From the NCBI GenBank assembly GCA_017501225.1, contig JAFVXH010000017.1, forward strand, positions 1 to 64,000: a DNA stretch of 64,000 bases, given 5' to 3'. Below the pieces are notes generated by a model. The model ran no database searches and had not been told where the DNA came from. It was given only the letters and a program-made list of their open reading frames with translations. Below are positions 1 to 8,240 of this stretch, one piece after another. Source of the DNA: Clostridia bacterium. GTDB lineage: Bacteria; Bacillota; Clostridia; Oscillospirales; CAG-272. The position numbers and the translations under genes are program-made. How positions within the stretch are numbered: the first letter of the stretch is position 1; each line of letters starts with the position of its first letter.

Positions 1-70
1 CTTTTCACTTTTCACTTTTCTCTTGCGAAACTTGTCGATTAGGTAATAGGTAAAAGTGAATAGTGAAAAG
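1..70. repeat. Short inverted-repeat element
   Basis: Positions 1-19 and 52-70 are inverted copies of a CTTTTCAC-rich 19-mer with one mismatch, separated by about 32 bases. The arrangement resembles a small non-autonomous hairpin element. The left end may be cut by the window edge. No gene is seen between 1 and 396. Confidence 0.4.
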
Positions 71-174
71 GTTCTGATGTAGCTTTTCTCCCACTGGTCG
101 AAAAGCATTAAATTATATTTGGGTTCAAATCCATCGATTAAAAAGGTAAAATATCTTTTTTATCGCCCCTTCGC

Positions 175-210
175 AAAGAAAAGGGACACCGTACGGTGTC
201 CCTTTTCTTT
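175..210. terminator. Perfect palindromic hairpin
   Basis: A 36-base perfect palindrome with A-rich and T-rich flanks, able to act as an intrinsic terminator on either strand. The GC-rich stretch 211-330 that follows contains small hairpins such as GCGTGCGAAGCACGC and no supported gene. It resembles the GC-rich stretches beside the tRNA-linked elements further along, but I could not align it to them. Confidence 0.5.
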
Positions 211-355
211 GGCCTACCCGACTTATGCGAGCCTTGCGTGCGAAGCACGCGAAGGTTCGCATTCGCCGCGAAGAGCGCGTCGAGCTTGCACCTTGGCGGC
301 AAGCGTGTCAGTCTTCACGCTTTGCGTGAATACCCTTTCAAAAGCCGGTACAAAT

Positions 356-385
356 GAAAAAGGGAACACCGTTCGGTGTTCCCTT
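356..385 (-). terminator. Intrinsic terminator of the five-gene SPFH operon
   Basis: A 12-bp stem (360-371 with 374-385) with a 2-base loop, followed on the minus strand by a T run (A run at 356-360). It lies 12 bases past the stop codon of the last gene of the operon. Confidence 0.8.
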
Positions 386-396
386 CAATTTTTATC

Positions 397-1092
397 TTAC
401 CCGTGCGAAGCGAGGGACAGGATGCGGTTGCGCTCCTGAACGCCGCGGGAGATCTGTGTAGCGACCTCCTTGACGCGCTCGTAATCCTTCTTATCCACAG
501 CGGTCTCAAGCTCGGTGAGCTGGGAGATCATCTGGATTTCCAGATGCTGAACCGCTTCGTTGGATTTGATGGGAGAGGATGCGAGGGTGGTATAGAGCAG
601 ATCAAGCTGCTGCATGGTGGAAGCATCCGTCACGCCGTCGCGAAGGAATTTGACCTTGGAGGCGGCATCCTGCAGGAATTTTGCCTCTCTGTTCTGGCGC
701 GCGACCTCCTGATTGGTGTGCTGATTTGCGGACAGGATCGGAAGGAATGCGATGATAAACAGCGCAAGCCAAATCACCTGCAGAATCCAACTTGCCTTGG
801 TGGCTCCGGAGGTTTCGGGCGCGGAGAAGATGTAAATCAAGCCCGTCACGAAGGAGAATGCAAAGTAGATACCCGTTACGCCAAAGGAAACGGTGCTCTG
901 TCTTGCAAAATCCTTGTTGCCCGAGGTAAAGAGCGGGATCACCAAAGAGAGGATCAGCGAGAAGTGGATAAACGCGTAGGAGATCCACACCGATGCGGGG
1001 TGGGGCATCTCGCCGAGAACGAAGAACAAAATGTTGAAAATCGCAAGGAATATCGCGCCTGAAATCAGGACGGTCATCGAAGTTCTTTTCAT
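397..1092 (-). CDS. Predicted multi-pass membrane protein
   Basis: I do not recognise this 231-residue protein. Four hydrophobic segments cover roughly residues 8-28, 35-55, 70-90 and 100-122, followed by a charged, probably helical cytoplasmic tail from about 125 to the end that may form a coiled coil. There is no signal peptide cleavage motif. It is the last gene of a five-gene minus-strand operon (4373 down to 397) that includes an SPFH protein and a YidD-like protein, so a role at the membrane is likely but not proven. An AAAGGGG sequence lies about 10 bases before the start codon. Confidence 0.75.
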   Translation of the reverse strand: MKRTSMTVLISGAIFLAIFNILFFVLGEMPHPASVWISYAFIHFSLILSLVIPLFTSGNKDFARQSTVSFGVTGIYFAFSFVTGLIYIFSAPETSGATKASWILQVIWLALFIIAFLPILSANQHTNQEVARQNREAKFLQDAASKVKFLRDGVTDASTMQQLDLLYTTLASSPIKSNEAVQHLEIQMISQLTELETAVDKKDYERVKEVATQISRGVQERNRILSLASHG

Positions 1093-1131
1093 GTTTTATA
1101 TTCCCCTTTCAAAAGGATCGATCCGAAGGGA

Positions 1132-2424
1132 TCAGAGTCTGCTCAGGATGTCAGCCTTCTTCGCGTCAAATTCTGCCTGACCGATCAGTCCTGCATCCAA
1201 CAGCTTCTTCAGCTTTGCAAGAGCCTCCATGGGATCCTCTGCGGCTGCCGCGGGAGCCTCCTGCTGAGGAGCCTGCTGGGGAGCCTGCTGAGGCTGACCG
1301 TAGGGCTGCTGGGGTTGGCCGTAGGGCTGCTGAGGCTGACCGTAAGGCTGCTGGGGCTGGCCGTAGGGCTGACCGTAAGGCTGTTGAGGCTGACCGTAGG
1401 GCTGCTGACCGTAAGGCTGCTGAGGCTGACCGTAGGGCTGCTGACCGTAAGGCATCTGACCGTAGGGCTGTTGTGCGGGAGCGAACGCCTGCTGTGCCAT
1501 GTTACCGAATGCCATACCGCTTGCCATGCCCATGCCAAGGCCCATGCCCATGCTTGCCATTCCGGCAGCGGCGCCGTCGCCGCCCTGGTTTTCTGCCATC
1601 TTATTCATCAGCTCAAAGGACTGCTGAGCCGCCCACTGATTGCCAAGGACGTCCATCTTGTTTCTCTGAGCCATGGTTTCGTCGTACTGTCTTCTGTACT
1701 CGTCGTCCAGAATGTCGATTGCGGCAACCGAGAAGGTTACGCAGAGCAAGCCGTAAGGACGGACTGCCTCGGAGATGACGGGCATCAGGTCCTGAGAGAT
1801 CTCGTCCATGTGCGCGTCAATACCCATGATTTCGCTGTCGATCTTCTGGATCGCGCCGGAAATGTTGGACTTGATCTTGGAGAGGAAGGTGCTCTTGACG
1901 TACTTCTTGATATCCTCTGCGGTGATGCTGCCTGCGGTTGCGCCGAGCAGGTTGCGCAGAAGCATTGCGGGATCGTTAACACGAACCTGGAATGCGCCGC
2001 GCGCGCCGATCTTGGTGGAAAGTCTGAGAACCTTATCTCTGACCAGAATGGGGGAATCGGTGCCCCACTTCATTTCCATGGTGTTGTTGGTTCTGACGAA
2101 ATAAACAACGCAATGGAATGCGCTGACGCCGCCCGAAAGAGAGTTGCGGAGTCTGCTGATGAACGGATAGTTTTGAGTGGAGAGCTTATATGTATTCGGC
2201 TCAAAAACCTGCTCAATGTTGCCGTTGTTTACAAAGATTGCGCTCTCACCCGGCATAACGACCAGGGTGGAGTTGGTGTTGAAGTCCTGCGCGGGATGAC
2301 GCCAGATCAGGGCGTCTGCAGGCATATTGCCTTGGTCATTGCCGTTGCTCTTGATGACCTCAACAAAATGCTTTTGTCCGCCGGGGTACTTGGTTTCGTT
2401 GCTGTTTTTACTGAATAATCCCAT
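1132..2424 (-). CDS. SPFH-domain (YdjI/virion-core type) protein with QPYG repeats and SHOCT tail
   Basis: The N-terminal 270 residues match the SPFH 'virion core protein' family, known from Bacillus subtilis YdjI. Family-like stretches include PGESAIFVNNG and MKWGTDSPI. Then comes a Met/Gly/Ala-rich linker, about 70 residues of tandem QPYGQP-type repeats (roughly 1270-1480 in DNA), and a C-terminal SHOCT-like helix pair (ALAKLKKLLDAGLIGQAEF). YdjI has a C-terminal zinc ribbon. Here the ribbon is absent, and the operon's first gene encodes a separate zinc-ribbon protein. SPFH proteins usually assemble into membrane-associated scaffolds. I chose the ATG at 2424 because GGAG lies 6 bases upstream. 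The longer frame begins with an unsupported TTG at 2436. Confidence 0.88.
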   Translation of the reverse strand: MGLFSKNSNETKYPGGQKHFVEVIKSNGNDQGNMPADALIWRHPAQDFNTNSTLVVMPGESAIFVNNGNIEQVFEPNTYKLSTQNYPFISRLRNSLSGGVSAFHCVVYFVRTNNTMEMKWGTDSPILVRDKVLRLSTKIGARGAFQVRVNDPAMLLRNLLGATAGSITAEDIKKYVKSTFLSKIKSNISGAIQKIDSEIMGIDAHMDEISQDLMPVISEAVRPYGLLCVTFSVAAIDILDDEYRRQYDETMAQRNKMDVLGNQWAAQQSFELMNKMAENQGGDGAAAGMASMGMGLGMGMASGMAFGNMAQQAFAPAQQPYGQMPYGQQPYGQPQQPYGQQPYGQPQQPYGQPYGQPQQPYGQPQQPYGQPQQPYGQPQQAPQQAPQQEAPAAAAEDPMEALAKLKKLLDAGLIGQAEFDAKKADILSRL

Positions 2425-2497
2425 CATAATCTCCAATCTGCCACTAAAATGGCATGTTTATTTTCAAAGGAAGTAAAATTGGGGTAAAATTGATTTC

Positions 2498-2986
2498 TTA
2501 CGGCCAGTCCACGATATAATCCATGGGGCCGCAGGTTTTGAACAAGCGCTTGTAGATCTTACAGAGCGCATGGAGGAAGCAATATTTCTGCAAGCAAAGG
2601 ATGCTGTATTCGGAGCAGGAGGGAACGCAGAGGCATCTCTCACGGACGTGCTCGGGGGCGTATCTCTGGTACAGTCGGATCGCGCCGATGCTTGCTTCCC
2701 GGATCACACACAGAAAGGATAAGGTGTACCACACAAGGGCGTAAAGCACCTTATGCCATATTGGGTGCTCGGTCATAAACGACCGGACACCTTCGGGAAG
2801 ATAAGCAAATGCACCGAGTAAGGAACACAGTGCGTAGAAGGCAGACGAAATCACAGCAACCGACAAGAGAAACAGTATCACATATTTCACTGCCCTGAAT
2901 ATGCTGGTCTTTGGTCGCACCAAGGGTCGTGACAGCACGAACTCCTTGACAGCTTCACTATTTTCCATACTCGGTACATATTTCAT
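2498..2986 (-). CDS. YidD-like protein with an N-terminal membrane region
   Basis: The C-terminal third (about residues 100-160) carries the YidD pattern: IRLYQRYAPEHVRERCLCVP, then CSEYSILCLQKY and a Lys/Arg-rich stretch before a final CG...D. YidD (membrane protein insertion efficiency factor) is normally about 70-90 residues and lies between rnpA and yidC. This protein is 162 residues, has two hydrophobic segments at about 33-58 and 75-95 in front of the YidD part, and sits in an SPFH operon. It may be a diverged paralogue tied to envelope maintenance. No strong ribosome binding site precedes the ATG. Confidence 0.75.
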   Translation of the reverse strand: MKYVPSMENSEAVKEFVLSRPLVRPKTSIFRAVKYVILFLLSVAVISSAFYALCSLLGAFAYLPEGVRSFMTEHPIWHKVLYALVWYTLSFLCVIREASIGAIRLYQRYAPEHVRERCLCVPSCSEYSILCLQKYCFLHALCKIYKRLFKTCGPMDYIVDWP

Positions 2987-3011
2987 GATTTGGTTTTGCT
3001 AGATGTAAGAA

Positions 3012-3695
3012 TTAGCCGTTGTTCTTCTTCTCACGAAGGAGGTTCTTCATGCCCTTGATAGAGGTCTCGAAGGAATCATCGGTAACGGTAGCTGCGCAGT
3101 ACATCTTGTCGCCGGGAACTACGATGGAGAGACGAACGTTCTCAACCTCGCGAGTTACGCGCTCAAGCGGGCCCTGCTTACCAAGGCAGCCCTTCTTGGA
3201 CTCCCAGGTAACCTTCTCAACGGTCTCTTCGGAAGAGGAGAAGTTAACGACATCCTTGTAGAAGTACTCCTCGGAGGACTCCTTCTTGCCGTTCTCGTCG
3301 AAGTTGAAGGTGTACTGATAGAGGTAAACCTGAGTCTCAGAGAAGAAGATCCAGGAAACCTGGAACATGGAAGAACGCCACAGGTGGTCATCCTTACCGC
3401 ATTTTGCGTATGCCTTCTTGTCATCAAAGAGGTAACCCTTGATGCAAACGGGAGCGATCAGAGAGATCTCGCTCTCGTCAAGACCGATCTTGGAGATTGC
3501 CTTGTCCTTGAAGGAGTTGTTCTTTGCCAAGAAATCGTTGACCATCTTGTCGTACTCTGCGTCGGACATTACTTTTCCGAAGCATCCCTTGGGCTGGTTG
3601 TAGAAGTAACGAATAACCTTCTCCTGCTCAGGGGTCTTGTTTTTCAGCAGCTGCTTGAATTCGTAAGCAGCCTGTGCAGCGTTGTTGGTTGCCAT
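3012..3695 (-). CDS. Hypothetical soluble protein
   Basis: A 227-residue protein I cannot assign to a family. It has no signal peptide or membrane span. The N-terminal 60 residues look helical (YEFKQLLKNKTPEQEKVIRY), and the middle and C-terminal part look beta-rich with many aromatic and charged residues. GGAGG lies 9 bases before the ATG. It is second in the five-gene operon, between the zinc-ribbon/TPR protein and the YidD-like protein, so it probably acts with them. Confidence 0.75.
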   Translation of the reverse strand: MATNNAAQAAYEFKQLLKNKTPEQEKVIRYFYNQPKGCFGKVMSDAEYDKMVNDFLAKNNSFKDKAISKIGLDESEISLIAPVCIKGYLFDDKKAYAKCGKDDHLWRSSMFQVSWIFFSETQVYLYQYTFNFDENGKKESSEEYFYKDVVNFSSSEETVEKVTWESKKGCLGKQGPLERVTREVENVRLSIVVPGDKMYCAATVTDDSFETSIKGMKNLLREKKNNG

Positions 3696-3782
3696 GGTAG
3701 AAATCCTCCATATATTTTTTAAAATTTCTTTTTATTTCTTAACTGCGGAACGCGCCGCAATTATGACAGGTTTGGATGCCGA

Positions 3783-4373
3783 TTATTTCAGCTCGGCGGG
3801 CATATCAACGCCAAGCAGCTCGAAGAGCATGCCTGCGTCTGCGGGAGAGTAGCCGAATCTCTTTGCCTTCTGCAGGCTGTCGAGATAGCTGGGCTGGATG
3901 TTGAGTGCCTTTCTCTTGTAGAAGTCAAATCTCAGATAAGCGTCGAAAAGATGGAAGATACCGCGGGGCTCGACGTCGTTCGCGATCTTGAGCATTGCGA
4001 TCGCCTTATCGACGTTCTGCTTTCCTGCGAGGAACGCCTTCTTGCCCTGCAGGCAGCAGACGGCAGTGTAGAAATAAACCTCGGGGTTTTCGGTGTAAGC
4101 GGAGATTGCCTTGTCAAACGCCTCGTATGCCTTATCGTAAAGCTTCAGCTTCATAAAGCACATACCGAGGGAGATTGCCAGCAGCTCGCTGTCGGGGTTT
4201 TCTGCCATCATTTCCTTGTATGCGTTTGCATACTTGTTGACCTTGGGCATGGACATGCCGCCCATGGACGCGAAGGAGGTAATGACAACAGGGCTATCGC
4301 ACCACTCGCAAACCGATACGTTGTTGGCGAGAGAGGCGTTGCAGTTCGGGCATCTTTGTACTGATACAGCCAT
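3783..4373 (-). CDS. Zinc-ribbon and TPR-like protein
   Basis: The 196-residue protein starts with a zinc-ribbon-like pattern of two CxxC knuckles (CPNCN, CEWCD) in its first 30 residues. Helical TPR-like repeats follow at about residues 45-130 (LLAISLGMCFMKLKLYDKAY, AFDKAISAYTENPEVYFYTA). I used the ATG at 4373, with AGGAG 8 bases upstream. The longer open frame to 4490 lacks a binding site. It is the first gene of the operon. A protein-protein adaptor role is inferred from the domains. Confidence 0.8.
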   Translation of the reverse strand: MAVSVQRCPNCNASLANNVSVCEWCDSPVVITSFASMGGMSMPKVNKYANAYKEMMAENPDSELLAISLGMCFMKLKLYDKAYEAFDKAISAYTENPEVYFYTAVCCLQGKKAFLAGKQNVDKAIAMLKIANDVEPRGIFHLFDAYLRFDFYKRKALNIQPSYLDSLQKAKRFGYSPADAGMLFELLGVDMPAELK

Positions 4374-4744
4374 AACGGTTACTCCTGTCAGATAAAATAA
4401 TGTTGTGGGAGAACAAAAAGTCAGGCAAAGCGGCAAGGATCTCCTTGCGGACAAGCGATACGCACGCCGACGGCAGATCTCCTCTTCCATTATTTATTCA
4501 TATGCATGATTTTTTATTCGAGCCCGCCCAAGCGCATACTCTGCGCATTATGGTTATGTTCATTGTACCACCGATTTCACAGTTTGTCAACAGATATTTT
4601 TCTTTTTTTACAAAAAAATTCGCTTTTTTGTAATTTTTAAGATCGGTTTTTCATCCCATTGTCAGCAAATGCCGGAGATGGAATTTTTTCCTTCCCATGG
4701 GGCAAAAAGGGTGGCCGGGTGCACGAAAAGCGGGGGTGTGACAG
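4374..4744. other. Intergenic region with the SPFH operon leader
   Basis: This 371-base gap holds the promoter (4562-4590) and an approximately 180-base untranslated leader for the minus-strand operon. The remaining 4600-4744 shows an A/T-rich stretch and no gene. I recognise no riboswitch in the leader. Confidence 0.5.
4562..4590 (-). promoter_or_regulatory. Sigma-A promoter of the five-gene SPFH operon
   Basis: On the minus strand, TTGACA (4585-4590) and TACAAT (4562-4567) are separated by 17 bases. Transcription should start near 4555. Confidence 0.85.
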
Positions 4745-5635
4745 TTAAGACGCAGGGTAGGACAGACGGATCTGCGAGATCAGGTGCTCGATAAAGGGGG
4801 AGATCCATTTATGCTTGGTGCAGAGCAGCTGGCTGTAATAGGTTTGAGGAGGACAGTCGACCTGCAGAACCGTCAGATTTCCGTCCCGCAGCTCCCTGTC
4901 AAGGGCGTATTTGGGGAGAAAGGCAACGCTTTGGCGGTCGCGCAGCAAGGCACAGATCGCGATGATGCTGTCCAGCTCTACACTGTGTGTCAGCGTGCAT
5001 TCCTGCTCGGATGCGATCTCGCTCAGCCTTCCGTAGCAGTAACCGCTCGGCTCGGTGACGATAAAAGGGAAGGAGAAAAGCTCGGAGGGTGCGATCCGTT
5101 CTTTTTTGGCGAGTGGGTGCGAGGTGTCCGCGACGAATACGAGCTCCTCCTTGCGTTTGTAAGGGCAGAGAAGGGAGGGATCGGTGTTGAGGGAGCTGGA
5201 TACGTAGATCACGTCCAGCTGATTTTTCCTCAGCAGGGAGCGGAGCTCCGCGGTTTGCCCCATTTTGAGATTGACCTCCAGATTGGGGAATTGCAGACGG
5301 AGGCTTGGGAGAATGGGAAGCATCTTGGCAAATAGGAGTGATTCGAGAACGCCGATGGAAATGCTTCCCTTCATATGTGTATGATCCTTGCCGACCGTAC
5401 GTGCACGCTCGGCAAGGCTTAAAAGCTGCTCAGCGTAGCGAAGGAATTCCTTACCGCCTCCCGTCAGCTGCGTCTTGCGCCCTACGCGCTCAAACAGGGG
5501 AAATCCCAGCTCCTTTTCCAGATGCTGGATCTGCACTGTGACGGTGGATTGCGCGTAATGAAGCTCATCCGCGGCACGCGTAAAGCTGCCGAGGCGCGCG
5601 ACGGTTACAAAGGTTTTGAGTGACTGTGTATCCAT
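4745..5635 (-). CDS. LysR-family transcriptional regulator
   Basis: The 296-residue length is typical of LysR proteins. Residues 1-60 form the winged helix-turn-helix (FVTVARLGSFTRAADELHYA, then QSTVTVQIQHLEKELGFPLF). The substrate-binding domain starts at about residue 90. I chose the ATG at 5635 because GGAG precedes it by 5 bases and it gives the standard N terminus. The open frame further upstream (to 5779) runs through the promoter region. It is divergent from an opine-dehydrogenase-family gene. By the usual LysR arrangement it probably controls that gene and itself through the palindrome at 5690-5710. The effector is unknown. Confidence 0.93.
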   Translation of the reverse strand: MDTQSLKTFVTVARLGSFTRAADELHYAQSTVTVQIQHLEKELGFPLFERVGRKTQLTGGGKEFLRYAEQLLSLAERARTVGKDHTHMKGSISIGVLESLLFAKMLPILPSLRLQFPNLEVNLKMGQTAELRSLLRKNQLDVIYVSSSLNTDPSLLCPYKRKEELVFVADTSHPLAKKERIAPSELFSFPFIVTEPSGYCYGRLSEIASEQECTLTHSVELDSIIAICALLRDRQSVAFLPKYALDRELRDGNLTVLQVDCPPQTYYSQLLCTKHKWISPFIEHLISQIRLSYPAS

Positions 5636-5689
5636 GATTTCTCCAATCCCGATTGAACTATCGAAAAAATCGAATGTATTCATAAAAAT

Positions 5690-5710
5690 AATCGATTTGA
5701 CAAATCGATT
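5690..5710. promoter_or_regulatory. Palindromic operator candidate for the LysR regulator
   Basis: A perfect 9-3-9 inverted repeat (AATCGATTT, then GAC, then AAATCGATT) containing the T-N11-A core typical of LysR sites. It overlaps the -35 box of the divergent gene, and a looser TCGAAAAAATCGA lies about 25 bases to the left. That the regulator binds here is inference. Confidence 0.65.
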
Positions 5711-5725
5711 ATAACATATTATACT
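5697..5725 (+). promoter_or_regulatory. Sigma-A promoter of the opine-dehydrogenase-family gene
   Basis: TTGACA (5697-5702) and TATACT (5720-5725) with a 17-base spacer. The -35 box sits inside the palindrome, which suggests repression by occlusion unless the regulator binds elsewhere when activated. Confidence 0.85.
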
Positions 5726-5778
5726 ACGCTTGTAAAGAGAAATTATAAAACTACCAAAAAGAGAAAGGATTTCCATCA

Positions 5779-7011
5779 ATGAGTAACATGCAATATCTTG
5801 AAAACATGCCGATCGCGGTTCTGGGCGGCGGTGCTGTCGGTAAGACCTGCGCGGCAGATATGAAGCTGGCAGGCAAGGAGGTTCGTCTGTTTGACCTTGA
5901 GCCTTTTGCCAAGACCTCTTTGCGTGACGTGGACAAAACCGGAATTCTTCTGGACGGTGTTCAAAGAAACAAATACTGCTTTGAGCGTTCAGGACGCGCG
6001 CACTTCGATATGGTCACCTCTAATATCGAGGAGGCTGTCAAGGGGGCGGGACTGATCGTGGTCGCCATGGGCTCCTGGGGACACGAGCCCCTGTTCCGTG
6101 CGCTGATCCCGCATCTGGAGGACGGTCAGGTCATTCACGTCTTTACCGATAACTTTGCCTGCCTTCTGTTCCGCCGTTTGATGAGAGAGCTGGGCTGTCA
6201 AAAGAAGGTCATCATCGGCGGTTGGTCCTCCGCACCCTACGGCACGAGAATCGAGAGCATCGGCAAGTTCCAATTCCCGCACGTGGGAGCCAAATACCGC
6301 GCGATCTCTCTGCGCGGCGCGGCGCTGCCCATGACCGACACCGACGATTTTCTGGAGTCCGTCAAATACCTCCCCTGCATGGACGCGGTAACCTACGGTG
6401 ACGGTCCCGTCAAGGCGAATCCGGTTCTGGACGTTGATTTTGCGAACGTCAATCCCGTCATTCACGTTCCCGCTACGGTTCTCGGGGTATCCACGATGGA
6501 AAACTGGGGTGTTATCTTCTGCGGAAACGATAAGACCACCTATTCGATGTATTCTCACGGACTTTGTCCCTCCATCTGCGAGGTGCAGTATCAGTTCTAC
6601 AACGAGGAGATCGCGCTGGCAAAAGCGATCGGCGTAGGCTGCCCGACCTACAAATACGAGATGTTCTTCTCCCGCAGAAGCGTCCTGACTCAGGAGTACA
6701 TGGGACTTGACGAGAACGGAAACGACAACGTCGTCTTCCCGCTGGATCAGCCCTCCAACGAAGGCAATACGGGACCTAACACCATTCACCACAGATACAT
6801 GACCGAGGACGTGCCGATCGGATGCAAGATCTATCACGATCTTGGCGTTCAGTACGGAGTGCCCACGCCGATCATCGACTCGATGATCACGCTGGCGGGC
6901 GCGATGCACAAGACCAGCTTCTTCGAAACCAGCCGCTATAATCTTGCCTACCTTGGTATTGAAGGAATGAGCCGCGAGGAGCTGCTCGCGTACCTCAACA
7001 CCGACGCGTAA
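5779..7011 (+). CDS. NAD(P)-dependent opine (octopine/nopaline) dehydrogenase-family protein
   Basis: The first 35 residues form a Rossmann nucleotide-binding motif (IAVLGGGAVGKTCAADMKLA). The rest, with conserved-looking stretches such as NPVIHVP (about residue 225) and NTIHHRYMTEDVPIG (about 335), matches the octopine/nopaline dehydrogenase C-terminal domain. The 410-residue length fits. Family members reductively condense an amino acid with a 2-oxo acid, or run the reverse reaction. The substrate cannot be read from the sequence. The gene stands alone between a LysR-linked promoter and a strong terminator, so it may be induced by its own substrate. Confidence 0.88.
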   Translation: MSNMQYLENMPIAVLGGGAVGKTCAADMKLAGKEVRLFDLEPFAKTSLRDVDKTGILLDGVQRNKYCFERSGRAHFDMVTSNIEEAVKGAGLIVVAMGSWGHEPLFRALIPHLEDGQVIHVFTDNFACLLFRRLMRELGCQKKVIIGGWSSAPYGTRIESIGKFQFPHVGAKYRAISLRGAALPMTDTDDFLESVKYLPCMDAVTYGDGPVKANPVLDVDFANVNPVIHVPATVLGVSTMENWGVIFCGNDKTTYSMYSHGLCPSICEVQYQFYNEEIALAKAIGVGCPTYKYEMFFSRRSVLTQEYMGLDENGNDNVVFPLDQPSNEGNTGPNTIHHRYMTEDVPIGCKIYHDLGVQYGVPTPIIDSMITLAGAMHKTSFFETSRYNLAYLGIEGMSREELLAYLNTDA

Positions 7012-7013
7012 AC

Positions 7014-7057
7014 AACAAACGTGGCAGAGCATTTCAAGATGCTCTGCCACGTTTGTT
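7014..7057 (+). terminator. Terminator after the opine-dehydrogenase-family gene
   Basis: A 19-bp perfect stem (7014-7032 with 7039-7057) and a 6-base loop start 2 bases past the stop codon. Confidence 0.8.
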
Positions 7058-7137
7058 ATATCGAAAACCCCGTTATACGGGGGGATTTTTATTGACTAAG
7101 CCGTTCTTTAGAGTATACCCCCACGAGCTGTTCCTTT

Positions 7138-8211
7138 TTACGGTGCTTTGACGGGGAGAATCAGGGAGGCGCGGTCTTTGATCTGCATTTCCGAAAAATA
7201 TAAATTTTCCATCGGGATCCATTCCTCAAAAAAGCGCTTGGCAAGCGAGGGTGAATTGCGGACCTCGATGCGATCTCTTTGCGTCTTTTGGTCGATCTCC
7301 AAAAACAGGGCAAGGTCGTAGTATTCTCCAAAGGCGGGATGCATGGAGTATACGCCCTCGATGACAGTCAATTGCTTTGGCGGAACGGTTACGGTGTCCC
7401 CAAGTGCCTGACGGAAGCAGTCGAAGGGGCGGTAGCGTACGACGTCACCGCTTTGAAGGGGGCGGAGCACCTCGTCCAAAAAGCGCTCGCGGTCCAGGTT
7501 GCCGCCGATCTCCGCAAGGCGTTCCTGCGTGCGCTGCTCGGGGCGCAGGAAAAAGTCGTCCATATGGAGAACGTTGCAGTCGTAAACCGTCTGCAAAAGT
7601 GCCGCAAGTGTGCTTTTGCCGCTCGCGCTTCCTCCCTCGATGGCGACGGTAGCATTCCCTTTGCAAAGGAGTCGGTCGATGGCACAAAAGACCTGCAAAA
7701 GCTCGACGTACCGATTGGAGATCACGCGGTAGGCGGGTCGGTAGCATGCACGGAACTGCTCGGAGTGTCGCACGGCGGGAAAGCCGAGCGCGCGCCATTC
7801 GGCAAGCTTTCGGGCAAAGTCCTCCTTGTCAAGGGGGAGCGCTCCGTTCCCGATCAGGTCTTGCGCGACGGCGAGCTTTTCCTCCAGCAGGGCTTTGCCG
7901 TCCGCCTCTTTTTTTGCGGAGAGGCAGAACAGCCTTGCAAGCGTTGTCGGTGACAGTCCTTTCTTTAAAAATGAGAGATATACGCGGCTGTATGCGCCGT
8001 CAAGGGGCTCAATCCGGACCTCGTCGGTCGCGGGAACCGTTTCGTATTCGCTTTTGATGTAGCGCAGCGCCCGCTCCTCGTCGGAAACCAGATGCTCGCA
8101 CCCCAGCGCGCTCTGGAACAAAAATTTGAACACGTCCTCGGCTTGAAGACACGGGTAGACTTCGTAATGCCGCAGCAGATGCGCGCGCGTGGCGTTGTTG
8201 GCTTTTGTCAT
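7138..8211 (-). CDS. Uridine kinase-like P-loop protein with an extra N-terminal domain
   Basis: A Walker A motif GGSASGKST at about residues 192-200 and the following VLHMDDFF, RPFDCFRQ and VIEGVYSMHP stretches place the C-terminal half in the uridine kinase/phosphoribulokinase group. Canonical uridine kinases are about 210 residues. Here roughly 180 residues precede the kinase, with no P-loop and no motif I recognise (YPCLQAEDVFKFLFQSALGC). The substrate is uncertain. It follows the ceramidase-family gene by 29 bases in the same direction, so the two are probably cotranscribed. Confidence 0.85.
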   Translation of the reverse strand: MTKANNATRAHLLRHYEVYPCLQAEDVFKFLFQSALGCEHLVSDEERALRYIKSEYETVPATDEVRIEPLDGAYSRVYLSFLKKGLSPTTLARLFCLSAKKEADGKALLEEKLAVAQDLIGNGALPLDKEDFARKLAEWRALGFPAVRHSEQFRACYRPAYRVISNRYVELLQVFCAIDRLLCKGNATVAIEGGSASGKSTLAALLQTVYDCNVLHMDDFFLRPEQRTQERLAEIGGNLDRERFLDEVLRPLQSGDVVRYRPFDCFRQALGDTVTVPPKQLTVIEGVYSMHPAFGEYYDLALFLEIDQKTQRDRIEVRNSPSLAKRFFEEWIPMENLYFSEMQIKDRASLILPVKAP

Positions 8212-8240
8212 GAGAGCTGTGCTCCTTTCTTTTAGAGCGA

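Noticed and set aside
92-150. tRNA-like stretch with GGGTTCAAATCC
   Set aside because: The flanking bases do not form the T stem or an acceptor stem, so it is not a functional tRNA.
1315-2418. Long open frame on the plus strand opposite the SPFH gene
   Set aside because: No homology features; its Leu/Arg-rich start is the antisense of the QPYG repeats.
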